A stretch of 62,773 nucleotides of DNA. Origin: Candidatus Bathycorpusculum acetigenes. GTDB lineage: Archaea > Thermoproteota > Bathyarchaeia > Bathyarchaeales > Bathycorpusculaceae. Location of the stretch: NCBI GenBank assembly GCA_009781675.1, contig WQVG01000004.1, positions 1 to 62,773 on the forward strand, given 5' to 3'. Below, in pieces: positions 1 through 7,530 of the stretch. Within the stretch, counting starts at the first letter, position 1. Every line of letters starts with the position of its first letter. The notes under the pieces were generated by a model that made no database searches, was not told where the DNA came from, and saw nothing but the letters and a program-made list of their open reading frames with translations. Position numbers and translations under genes: made by a program.

Positions 1-114
1 AATTTTATCAATGAGTTTAAGCGGGGTTTTTCACCGGCAAAGCTTGAGGGTTTGGCTGATCATTTGTGGTCTTGGCACGAGTTTTTCTACTCTAAATTAA
101 ATATCTTAAATTAG
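1..114 (+). CDS. C-terminal fragment of an unidentified protein (cut by window start)
   Basis: Frame 1 is open from the first base to a TAG at 112-114 and gives 37 residues containing HLWSWHEFFYS near the end. The start lies outside the window. I do not recognise the family. An aromatic C-terminus beside the inverted-repeat sequence at 251-400 would fit the end of a transposase or other mobile-element gene, but that is only context. It could also be a chance open frame, since just 114 bases are visible. Confidence 0.35.
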   Translation, partial: NFINEFKRGFSPAKLEGLADHLWSWHEFFYSKLNILN

Positions 115-713
115 GTCACTGCCTAAAACTCCTTTAAAAATTCAACATTAAACATCGATATGCGTTAGCGTAGATGTGCCAACATATATGACGTTAAGCT
201 GTACGTAATAATCAGGTGTTAACGTAGATATATGCGTTGTGTTTTTTGAGGGCTTTGCGACAAAATTATTTAAAGAAGGTAATTTCAAGAATCAACATTA
301 CATGAAACGTTAAACTTTGCAGTTTACAACATAACAAACATCTTGCACTTTAACACCTACAAGGCAATTGTTTAATCCACAACGATATTGTCGCAAAGCC
401 GTTTTTTGGTTTATTTAAGCCACGGGAAACAAGAGTTGCAGAGGTTTAAGATCCATGAAAACTCATTTGCCGATGGCCCCTTTTTGGGCACCGACAAATT
501 ACAAACTTCAAAGGCGTCACCTACTTAGAGGTGTAGTTATCAGACACATCATTCTCTATGTTAATCTATACGTGAAATTATTTGTTGAATGATTAAAGAA
601 ACGAAAGGATGAGCAACACCAATAAAAGGTAGTTAAAAGTCAAAAACCCTTAAAGCTGTAGCCTCCTAACTGTTGAATCCCGCAAGGTAATAAGGGACAA
701 AGAGGGAAAGGGT
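115..713. other. 599-base non-coding gap upstream of GINS
   Basis: I find no convincing gene here. The main structure is the inverted repeat listed separately at 251-400. The sequence is otherwise AT-rich and presumably carries the promoter of the GINS-MCM operon, although I cannot place a clear TATA box. A purine-rich stretch, AGAGGGAAAGGG at 701-712, precedes the TTG start at 714. Confidence 0.6.
251..400. repeat. 150-bp segment bounded by 13-bp inverted repeats (MITE-like)
   Basis: GGCTTTGCGACAA at 251-263 is repeated exactly in inverted form (TTGTCGCAAAGCC) at 388-400. GTTTTTTG occurs at 241-248 and again at 401-408, so a short direct repeat flanks the segment, offset by two bases on the left. 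There is no ORF inside. Terminal inverted repeats plus a possible target duplication suggest a small non-autonomous insertion element. A long-loop RNA stem followed by a T-run is the alternative. Confidence 0.45.
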
Positions 714-1277
714 TTGATAACAAATAAAATCAATACATTGGATTTCTGCTACAAGAATTCCATGGTAAGAATTGTGGCAAATCGTAATTGCCCTGAAATC
801 AAACTGGCAGGTTTAACCGTCGGTCCCTTTGATGAAGGCAACGAATACGAAGTTTACTTTTGGGTAGCTAAAGAGTTAGCCTCTGCGGGTATGGTGCATT
901 TTCGTGAAGATGATGTTTTAGATGTTACAAAATTGTTTAAAATGCAGTGGAAAGAAGGGGTACAAATTCCCGGGCAAATCAGTGAACTGCCCGGCGATTT
1001 TTATCCAAAGTTGCGGAGGTTTCTTCGGGATTTAAAAGATCAGGCGACCCAAACTCAACAGTCTGAGAAATTTCATGAATATGATCGCGTAAAACATCTA
1101 GCTCGCGATATTGCCAACTCGCGGCTGAAAAAGATTATTGCCCTCGCCGCAGCCCCTGGGCAGGGTGGACAAGTCCTCAAAAAGTTAACCAACGAAGAAA
1201 AACTCGTCTATGATCAACTGGTAAAAATAATCGCTGAATGGAAAAATAAAATCTTGGAAACCGGAGCGGACATATAG
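714..1277 (+). CDS. DNA replication complex GINS subunit
   Basis: GINS binds MCM and stimulates its helicase activity at the replication fork. The 187-residue protein has a small beta-rich N-terminal part (about 17-60, with LTVGPFDEGNEYEV) resembling the GINS B domain. A helical A domain follows, with ELPGDFYPKLRRFL around 95-108 and a downstream R-KI-LA / LT-EE---Y pattern. The B-then-A order favours the Gins23 type, while the ELPxDFY signature is also seen in Gins51, so the subtype is not certain. Translation begins at TTG 714 after a purine-rich stretch. The TAG stop shares one base with the GTG start of mcm, so the two are translationally coupled, an arrangement known for archaeal gins-mcm. 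Confidence 0.85.
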   Translation: MITNKINTLDFCYKNSMVRIVANRNCPEIKLAGLTVGPFDEGNEYEVYFWVAKELASAGMVHFREDDVLDVTKLFKMQWKEGVQIPGQISELPGDFYPKLRRFLRDLKDQATQTQQSEKFHEYDRVKHLARDIANSRLKKIIALAAAPGQGGQVLKKLTNEEKLVYDQLVKIIAEWKNKILETGADI

Positions 1278-3307
1278 TGTCGCTTGAAACAGTTAATCCT
1301 CAACAGCGTTTCCAAGAGTTTTTCAAAAAAGAAAAATACCGACAGAGAATCGCTCAATTATCCATCAGCGGCAAAAATTCATTAACCATTGATTTTGAGG
1401 AACTCTATGGCTTTGATCAGGCACTTGCTGAACAACTATTAGCTAAACCTGAAGAATACCTCAAGAGTGCCGCTGAAGGCGCCAAGGATCAACTACGCAT
1501 CGAAGATGTGGAATATTCTGAGAAAATCGAGAAACTCGTTGTTCGCGTTGTAAAGTTGCTGGGCAAAGAACAACTACGCAGACTTGGCTCAAGAAATATG
1601 AGTAAGCTTGTTATGGTTGAAGGCATCGTCGTTCGCGCCACTCCCGTACGCCCAATGGTACAGGTTGCCGCGTTTAAATGCAAACGTTGCGGCACAGTAA
1701 ACCACATTGACCAGACTGGACAGTTCCTTAAAGCCCCAGCCATTTGTATGTTAGTTGACTGCGGAAAAGACGGGCCCTTTGAATTCAGTCAAGAAGAATC
1801 CACATTTATCGACTCACAGGATCTGCGACTGCAAGAAAAACCCGAAGACCTCCCCCCAGGACAGTTGCCACGAGTGTTAGCCTGCAAACTCATTGGAGAC
1901 GAAATTGTCGATGTAGCAAGACCAGGTGACCATGTTTCAATAGTTGGCATCGTACGTGCGTTTGCACCCTCGCTTATGGGTATGGGAAAACTCCGCACGT
2001 TTATCCTCCAGCTCGATGCCAACTCTACTGAAGTACTAGGCAAAGAACCAGAAACGTCCCCCCCTACACCCGAAGAAGAAGCACAAATCCGCGAGTTATC
2101 CAAAGACCCCATGGTGCATAAAAAAATCATGAGCTCCATTGCACCCTCCATCTTTGGAAACGAGCACCTAAAAGAAGCAGTCATGTACCTACTCTTTGGC
2201 GGCGTATCCAGAAACCTCCCAGACGTCAATATTCGAGGGGAAATGAACGCACTCATCATCGGAGATCCAGGTACCGCCAAAAGCCAGATGCTCCAGTATG
2301 TCTCTCGTTTAGCACCAAGGGGACTCTATACATCAGGCAGAGGTACCACCGCCGCCGGCTTAACCGCCGCGGTCGTCCGCGAAAAAGGCGGAAGCATGTC
2401 ATTGGAAGCAGGAGCACTTGTGCTAGCCGACAAGGGAATAGCCTGTATTGACGAAATGGATAAAATGCGACCGGAAGACCGCGTGGCCATCCATGAAGCC
2501 ATGGAACAACACACAGTTTCAGTTGCAAAAGGAGGCATTGTTGCTACCCTAAATGCCCGAACCGCCGTGCTTGCAGCTGCCAACCCATCACTGGGCAGAT
2601 ACGAACCTAACCGTACCGTCGCAGAAAACATTTCACTGCCAGTTACGATCCTCTCCAGATTTGACTTAATCTTTGTTTTACGAGACGTGCCCAACAAGGA
2701 AGCTGACGGCAAAATGTCACGCCATATTTTAGAGATGCACAAACGGGGATTGAGTCCCGTTGAAGTCCAAGTTGACTCAGAATTGCTCCGCAAATACATC
2801 AGCTACGCCAAAGGGGTTAAGCCTGAACTCAGTGAAGAAGCCCTAAATCGACTAAGCGACTTCTACTTAGCTATGCGTTCTGCTAGCGAATCAGAAGGTT
2901 CACCTGTAGCCATCACCGCCCGCCAGCTCGAATCGCTGGTCCGCGTCTCCGAAGCCAGGGCACGTGTAGCCCTACGGCCCACCGTTACAGCTGAAGATGC
3001 AGAGGCAGCCATAGCCATCATGAAAAGATCACTAGAAGAAGTAGGCATCGACATGTCCAGCTTCAAAGTAGACATTGATTTGATCATGACTGGACGCCCA
3101 AAGAGCATCCGCGACCGCTTAGGAATAGTGCTCTCAACCATAATGGACATGGAAAGAGTGACGGGTATAGTTGAACGGGACATCTTAGTCAATGAACTTG
3201 AAACTAAGCATAAAATTCCAAGAAGTGAAATCGAACGCATGATTGGACAACTGCTACGGGAAGGCACAATCTATGAACCACGAGAAGGATGCTTAAAGAA
3301 GACCTAA
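1277..3307 (+). CDS. mcm: Replicative DNA helicase MCM
   Basis: This is the homohexameric 3'-5' replicative helicase. At 676 residues it is normal for an archaeal MCM. The N-terminal OB region holds a Cys-rich zinc site (CKRCG, then two Cys in PAICMLVDCG, about 135-165). The AAA+ core shows Walker A GDPGTAKSQ at 329-337, Walker B CIDEMD at 390-395 and the arginine finger SRFD at 460-463. A C-terminal winged helix follows (about 600-676). No intein is present. The start is GTG 1277, overlapping the GINS stop by one base. Identification is secure. Confidence 0.98.
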   Translation: MSLETVNPQQRFQEFFKKEKYRQRIAQLSISGKNSLTIDFEELYGFDQALAEQLLAKPEEYLKSAAEGAKDQLRIEDVEYSEKIEKLVVRVVKLLGKEQLRRLGSRNMSKLVMVEGIVVRATPVRPMVQVAAFKCKRCGTVNHIDQTGQFLKAPAICMLVDCGKDGPFEFSQEESTFIDSQDLRLQEKPEDLPPGQLPRVLACKLIGDEIVDVARPGDHVSIVGIVRAFAPSLMGMGKLRTFILQLDANSTEVLGKEPETSPPTPEEEAQIRELSKDPMVHKKIMSSIAPSIFGNEHLKEAVMYLLFGGVSRNLPDVNIRGEMNALIIGDPGTAKSQMLQYVSRLAPRGLYTSGRGTTAAGLTAAVVREKGGSMSLEAGALVLADKGIACIDEMDKMRPEDRVAIHEAMEQHTVSVAKGGIVATLNARTAVLAAANPSLGRYEPNRTVAENISLPVTILSRFDLIFVLRDVPNKEADGKMSRHILEMHKRGLSPVEVQVDSELLRKYISYAKGVKPELSEEALNRLSDFYLAMRSASESEGSPVAITARQLESLVRVSEARARVALRPTVTAEDAEAAIAIMKRSLEEVGIDMSSFKVDIDLIMTGRPKSIRDRLGIVLSTIMDMERVTGIVERDILVNELETKHKIPRSEIERMIGQLLREGTIYEPREGCLKKT

Positions 3308-3654
3308 ACAAACCCTTAATGAAACCAGCTAACGCACCCAGAGAACCACCTAAAACTATATCCCAACAAGCACTCAACACAGATATAGCAACATTGCAAG
3401 TGTTGACTTTGAATAAAAGCATCGATAGATCTCAAAAGCAAACATAGATAAACCAAAAATCCGCTACTGGGATAATAGTAAGTTAGTTAATCATCGCTTG
3501 CTACCAGCATCAAGAAACAATAGAGGCATACAGCGTTGTTATCGTCACCAAGGAAGATTTTAGCCACCCTAAATAGGGTAATAACAAAATAGGGATTTGG
3601 GGATTATTTTGTGATTAATAGCGTGTTGGAAATAATAGCTATTTTGAGGGAAGT
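3308..3654. other. 347-base gap between convergent genes mcm and PAC2
   Basis: The gap lies between two genes that end towards each other. No ORF has the character of a gene. It probably contains the two transcription terminators; T-rich stretches occur near 3600-3620 on the plus strand. Nothing else is recognisable. Confidence 0.6.
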
Positions 3655-4425
3655 TTAGGAGATGTAGGTGGTTTTCTTGTCTTCCTGTTTGCGGTTTTCC
3701 TCAGCTTCGAGGGCGCGTTTGATTTCGATCTGCTGGAGTTTTGTGACCATGGTTTCTGCTTTGGCGATTTCGTCATCTAAGTCTTTGAGGTCTAAGTCGA
3801 AGTTAAATGTTGATTTAAGGACTTCGAGCACGCTTTTTGCGGCTAAGGGATCGGGGAGGTAGCCACGGGTTTCACCTAGCAAACAGATGGCTTCGATTTT
3901 TTTGAATTTCGCTAAACCTAAAATCAGCCCAGCAGTACCTACGATGGGACTTCCGGCTGTGCTAAGTGTTGCGCCGCCATCGATTGCTCGGTGTAGAATT
4001 GTTTGGTCATTTGCAGCTATGTAGACGCGGGGTTTTTCTTGGGGCTCTATGCGATAGCCGCCGATTGTTGCGATGACTTTTACGCCATATTTCTCGCTAA
4101 AGTCTAGCATACGGTCGGCGATTTCATATTGTCCCTCTATGGTTTGGGATTGGCTGTCACCTGTAAAAAGGATAATGTCGTTACCGTTGGGGTTTTGGTA
4201 GTAGTAGAAACTGCCGCGCAGAAGCCGTACACTGCCTTTTTTGCTAACTAAGACGAAGTAGGGGAAATGCGGCGAGTAGAGGTAGGCGATTTTCTTGGCT
4301 TTGAGTTGTTTGATTAGATAACGCAGTGCGATTTTCCCAACCAAGCCCAAGCCGGGGAGGCCTTCGATAAGAACGGGATTGTTGGGTTGGATTTGACTGA
4401 ATTCTTTAATGTAGGTTTCCTTCAT
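3655..4425 (-). CDS. PAC2 family protein (proteasome assembly chaperone-like)
   Basis: The 256-residue protein shows the PAC2 pattern: NPVLIEGLPGLGLVGKIAL at 16-34, a central beta/alpha core with ATIGGYR, and GLILGLA followed by ICLLGETRGYLPDP. The C-terminus (about 215-256) is highly charged and probably coiled-coil. Archaeal PAC2 proteins are homologues of eukaryotic proteasome assembly chaperones, although a direct role in this organism is inferred. The ATG start overlaps the stop of nop10 (ATGA), so it is the last gene of the L44e-S27e-eIF2alpha-Nop10 operon, as in many archaea. Confidence 0.92.
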   Translation of the reverse strand: MKETYIKEFSQIQPNNPVLIEGLPGLGLVGKIALRYLIKQLKAKKIAYLYSPHFPYFVLVSKKGSVRLLRGSFYYYQNPNGNDIILFTGDSQSQTIEGQYEIADRMLDFSEKYGVKVIATIGGYRIEPQEKPRVYIAANDQTILHRAIDGGATLSTAGSPIVGTAGLILGLAKFKKIEAICLLGETRGYLPDPLAAKSVLEVLKSTFNFDLDLKDLDDEIAKAETMVTKLQQIEIKRALEAEENRKQEDKKTTYIS

Positions 4426-4589
4426 GGTTGTTGGCTCCTTTTAGCGGCCATACGGTACTTGAGGTATTTATCGTCGGGAGAAAACTTTGCAGGATGTGGA
4501 ATCCGCACGTCTCCTTTGCATACTGGGCAAATTGCCTTATTGAGTGTATAGGCTTCGCATTTTACGCATTTGCGTAGCTGCCAGTTCAC
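4422..4589 (-). CDS. nop10: Ribosome biogenesis protein Nop10 (H/ACA RNP subunit)
   Basis: The 55-residue protein contains the Nop10 hallmarks: a zinc ribbon of two CxxC pairs (CVKC at 8-11, CPVC at 21-24) followed by RIPHPAKFSPDDKYLKYR at 29-46. Nop10 joins Cbf5, Gar1 and L7Ae in guide-RNA-directed pseudouridylation. The GTG start at 4589 overlaps the stop of eIF2-alpha (TAGTG), and its TGA overlaps the PAC2 ATG. Both overlaps support the start and indicate translational coupling. The gene is short but unmistakable. Confidence 0.95.
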   Translation of the reverse strand: MNWQLRKCVKCEAYTLNKAICPVCKGDVRIPHPAKFSPDDKYLKYRMAAKRSQQP

Positions 4590-5374
4590 TATTTCTCCCT
4601 TCTAAAACTGCCCTGACCGCCCGCTTTAACGATATAGTTTACTATGTTATCTGCGGTTTTCTGCATGACATCCTCAGCACGCTTATAGTTCTCCGCCTGT
4701 ACCTCTAGACTGTATTTTGGGGCGGCAATAACGTAGAAGGTAAGTTTGGCGTCTTTGATTTTTTCAGTTTTAGCTTTGTGGAAGGCTTCTTTGATAACTC
4801 GTACACCGTTAGGTTTCACGACGCGGATTTCGAGTACCCCGCGGACTTTAACGAGTTTAACGTGGATGCGTTCCTGTGCGACTTCGCTGAAAGCTTTGGC
4901 GATGTCTTCGGGGACGCCTATGTCGATTAATGCTTCGGGGCCTTCTACTGCGGCTTTTTCGAAGCCTTCGTATAGATCGTATTTCTGCTCGATTATAGTT
5001 CCGGCTTTCTGGTAGACTTCTTCGCTTGTCATGCCGAGTTTTTCGGCGACTCCACGAAGCAGGGTGTCCGCTTTACGCTCTTTTTTCCAGGACATAACTT
5101 TCTCTATGCGCTCGCGTTTGGTGACTCGGCGCAATGAGAGGTCGATGTGGCCTTTTTCGTGGTCCACCCGGAGAACTTTTAGGGTTACTTTTTGGCCTTC
5201 CCGCACGAAATCGCGGATGTTACGGATCCAAGATGAAGAAATTTCTGAGACATGAAGAAGGCCTCGTTTGTCATATTCATCGAGTTTAGCGTAAGCGCCA
5301 TAATCTGTAACAGTCTCTATTGTAGCGATGACAAGGTCACCGACTTCGGGCCATTGCGGCTTACGCTCAGCCAT
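4589..5374 (-). CDS. eif2a: Translation initiation factor aIF2 subunit alpha
   Basis: This is the alpha subunit of the heterotrimeric initiator-tRNA carrier aIF2. The 261 residues start with an S1 OB-fold (about 10-85; GDLVIATIETVTDYGAYAKL, GLLHVSEIS, then HIDLSLRRV). A helical middle domain and a C-terminal alpha/beta domain follow, as in eIF2-alpha. The ATG at 5374 is preceded by GAGGT seven bases upstream. The gene sits 12 bases after rps27e and overlaps nop10 by one base. The order L44e-S27e-eIF2alpha-Nop10 is a conserved archaeal translation operon. Confidence 0.97.
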   Translation of the reverse strand: MAERKPQWPEVGDLVIATIETVTDYGAYAKLDEYDKRGLLHVSEISSSWIRNIRDFVREGQKVTLKVLRVDHEKGHIDLSLRRVTKRERIEKVMSWKKERKADTLLRGVAEKLGMTSEEVYQKAGTIIEQKYDLYEGFEKAAVEGPEALIDIGVPEDIAKAFSEVAQERIHVKLVKVRGVLEIRVVKPNGVRVIKEAFHKAKTEKIKDAKLTFYVIAAPKYSLEVQAENYKRAEDVMQKTADNIVNYIVKAGGQGSFRREK

Positions 5375-5386
5375 TGGCTTTACCTC

Positions 5387-5584
5387 CTATTCGAGAACCG
5401 AGAGAACTTCGCCGTTGATTTTTGCTCTGCCGCCACTGGGTTCAGCTAAGGTTATACCGCATACGTTGCAGGTTATAGTGTTGACGGTATTGCTGAAGAG
5501 GAGCTGCTCGTTGCCACATTTCTGGCATTTGACACGCAGAAAGACGCTGCGAGGTTTTGGGATAAGTTTATTCCATTCAGACAT
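5387..5584 (-). CDS. rps27e: Small ribosomal subunit protein S27e (eS27)
   Basis: The 65-residue zinc-ribbon ribosomal protein carries CQKCGNEQ near 20-27 and CNVCG near 39-43, followed by LAEPSGGRAKINGEVL, the typical S27e C-terminus. It belongs to the 30S subunit. It lies 23 bases after rpl44e and 12 bases before the aIF2-alpha gene in the same operon. The ATG start follows a CAGGAGAAAAAAAT ribosome-binding region. Length and motifs match the family fully. Confidence 0.97.
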   Translation of the reverse strand: MSEWNKLIPKPRSVFLRVKCQKCGNEQLLFSNTVNTITCNVCGITLAEPSGGRAKINGEVLSVLE

Positions 5585-5607
5585 ATTTTTTTCTCCTGTT
5601 AATTTAT

Positions 5608-5883
5608 TTATTGTATCTGGAGTTTTCTCAGGCGGATGCCGTCTTTGTGATACATATAGTTGCAGGTTTTACATTTCAAACGGAGAGTCTGCTTCTTGGT
5701 TGTTTTGGCAAACTCGCGTTGCAGAGGATACTTTTGACCACCATATCCTATTTTTTCACGTGCGTGGGCTCGCTCTCCCGCGGCAAGCGCCCGGCGTTTA
5801 CCCGCCTTGTAGAGGCTGACTGTATGTACAGTGTGAGTTTTACATTTAGGACAGTACGTGTTGATTTCTTTAGGAACGTTCAC
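5608..5883 (-). CDS. rpl44e: Large ribosomal subunit protein L44e (eL42)
   Basis: The 91-residue protein begins with NVPKEINTYCPKCKTHTVH and ends with a second Cys pair (CKTC at 74-77) followed by HKDGIRLRKLQI, as in L44e. The basic middle section (KAGKRRALAAGERAHAREKIGYGGQKYP) is also characteristic. It is a zinc-binding 50S protein near the tRNA exit site. The GTG start at 5883 is the first gene of the operon. The 160 bases between it and the tRNA-Ser gene must hold the operon promoter. Confidence 0.96.
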   Translation of the reverse strand: MNVPKEINTYCPKCKTHTVHTVSLYKAGKRRALAAGERAHAREKIGYGGQKYPLQREFAKTTKKQTLRLKCKTCNYMYHKDGIRLRKLQIQ

Positions 5884-6043
5884 GCTAATTCACTACCAGC
5901 TTCCCAATAAGGAAACACCCTTATTCTTATACTTTATGACCTGTCTTTTGCGCTAATTCATTGTCGACTTATCAAAAGCCTAAGTGTTAGGTGCTTTGCG
6001 AACTGAAAACTCTTTTAGATAGTATCCCAAAGTTATCTGTGCA

Positions 6044-6168
6044 GCCGGGGTGGCGGAGTGGTTATCGCGCCAGCCTCGAGATCAAACAAACGAGGGCAAG
6101 AGCCAGGAATGGCAAGACAGCTGGTGGGCTTCGTGCTCGCAGGGGTTCGAATCCCTTCCCCGGCGCCA
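6044..6168 (+). tRNA. tRNA-Ser (anticodon CGA) with a 38-nt intron; CCA encoded
   Basis: The acceptor stem pairs GCCGGGG (6044-6050) with CCCCGGC (6158-6164), followed by discriminator G and an encoded CCA (6166-6168). The D stem is GCG/CGC. The anticodon stem is CCAGC (6070-6074) with GCTGG (6120-6124), the anticodon CGA is at 6077-6079, and a class II variable arm (GGGC/GCTC) spans 6126-6138. The T arm has loop TTCGAAT (6146-6152). The anticodon stem closes only after removal of 6081-6118, which places the intron at canonical position 37/38. A bulge-helix-bulge fits: AG|A and AC|A bulges around a four-pair helix (6075-6078 with 6113-6116) that has one C-A mismatch. Confidence 0.93.
6081..6118 (+). 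other. tRNA-Ser intron
   Basis: The 38-nt intervening sequence lies between anticodon-loop positions 37 and 38. It contains a GCCA-GGAA-TGGC hairpin (6102-6113) and CGAGG (6091-6095), which is complementary to CCTCG of the anticodon loop region (6074-6078). It should be removed by the archaeal tRNA splicing endonuclease. Confidence 0.8.
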
Positions 6169-6291
6169 CCTTGTTGGCATTTTTATAAGTGTACTACAGT
6201 CACATGTGATAACTGCTGTTCTAAGAATATGTGACTATTTACAGATGCTAGGGCTTTTATAACAATTGAGCTGTTGTAATCTGACTGCTAA

Positions 6292-7530
6292 GTGTCAATT
6301 AGGTACGTTTGCAAAAAATGCAAAAAGAGTTACTCTAAAGCAGAATATGTCCAAAGTAAATTCTGCACTGTTTGTGAGTCTTTTCTGTTGGCGACTTTCA
6401 ATAAGGAAGCGCCAGGTTTACCAACTATCCAAGGGAAAATCCGAAGCGAAAGGGTCCATAAAGAAAAAGTGGCTCTGTTTAGAGTCGCTGAAGGTCTACG
6501 GAAAAGAGTCGGACAATCAAAAGAGTATGAGGTGGTGTCTGAAAAAGAGAGTGAGCGGCAAAAAAGACCGGTATTTGAAAACTGGATATTGAGTTCCGAA
6601 TATGAGGAGGCATTAAAGTTTGAGAAACAACTGCTCAAGCAGTACAGAGGCAAAACCCTTGAAGAATCATTGCCCGGTAAGGTAGTTTCAAATGAGCAAG
6701 GAGAATGCTATGAGATATCGTCATCATGTTTTGCCAAATTTAAAAGGGTAACGTATGAGGAAAGCAAACAAGTTATGATATCTGACCTTAAAGTACTTCC
6801 AGGGATAGGACCGGTAAATGAGCGTCTACTAAAAAAACAAGGCTATGGGACAGTAGAAGATTTAGAGCGTCATCCGCGCTGGAAAAAACAAGCATATGAG
6901 TATATGGAATTGGTTGACACAAAAGAAGTGGGCGCAGTCCAGAAATGGCTATGGCAACGTTTTCCAAAATCCCATCCGCTACTGCACTATTTAGCGGGGT
7001 TCTGTCAAGACCACGACTTTGCCATCGTTGACATTGAAACCTTGGGGTTATCAGAGAGGCCTATAATTTTACTTGGGATAGCTAAGCCAACAAAAGACCA
7101 CATTTGTACAACCCAATTCCTTCTAAGAGACATACCAGATGAACCCGGTGCTATATGGGCAATGCTCGCTCAACTGGACCCAAAACTATCACTCATCACC
7201 TACAATGGAAAAAGCTTTGACATTCCATACATAAAACAAAGATTAGCCTACTATGGGCTAGATGCGTACATAGACAATCCCAACTTTGATATTCTGCATT
7301 TCACAAGGCGAGCATTAAAACCTAAACTCACCGATTGCAAACTAGAAACAGTAGAGAAATATCTTGGAATAAAAAGAGACATCAACATACCGGGAGCCTT
7401 GGTTCCTCACTTCTATGACACATATCTAAGAACAAAAAATGTCGGTCCACTTACACCAATAGTTGAGCATAACAGACAGGATTTACTAACACTTGGAACC
7501 TTGTTCTCCAAGCTCTATGAGGAATGGTGA
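6292..7530 (+). CDS. YprB/MrfB-like DEDDh exonuclease with zinc finger and HhH
   Basis: The 412-residue protein has three parts: an N-terminal four-Cys zinc site (C7, C10, C24, C27), a helix-hairpin-helix motif LPGIGP at 169-174, and an RNase H-like 3'-5' exonuclease domain. Visible catalytic residues are D247 and E249 (VDIET), D310 in YNGKSFD, and H393 with D397 in HNRQD, consistent with the DEDDh class. This matches the YprB family; Bacillus YprB is MrfB, the exonuclease partner of helicase YprA/MrfA in mitomycin repair. The helicase gene follows and overlaps. The start is GTG 6292. A role in DNA repair is inferred from the pair. The zinc finger and HhH suggest DNA binding. Confidence 0.85.
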   Translation: MSIRYVCKKCKKSYSKAEYVQSKFCTVCESFLLATFNKEAPGLPTIQGKIRSERVHKEKVALFRVAEGLRKRVGQSKEYEVVSEKESERQKRPVFENWILSSEYEEALKFEKQLLKQYRGKTLEESLPGKVVSNEQGECYEISSSCFAKFKRVTYEESKQVMISDLKVLPGIGPVNERLLKKQGYGTVEDLERHPRWKKQAYEYMELVDTKEVGAVQKWLWQRFPKSHPLLHYLAGFCQDHDFAIVDIETLGLSERPIILLGIAKPTKDHICTTQFLLRDIPDEPGAIWAMLAQLDPKLSLITYNGKSFDIPYIKQRLAYYGLDAYIDNPNFDILHFTRRALKPKLTDCKLETVEKYLGIKRDINIPGALVPHFYDTYLRTKNVGPLTPIVEHNRQDLLTLGTLFSKLYEEW

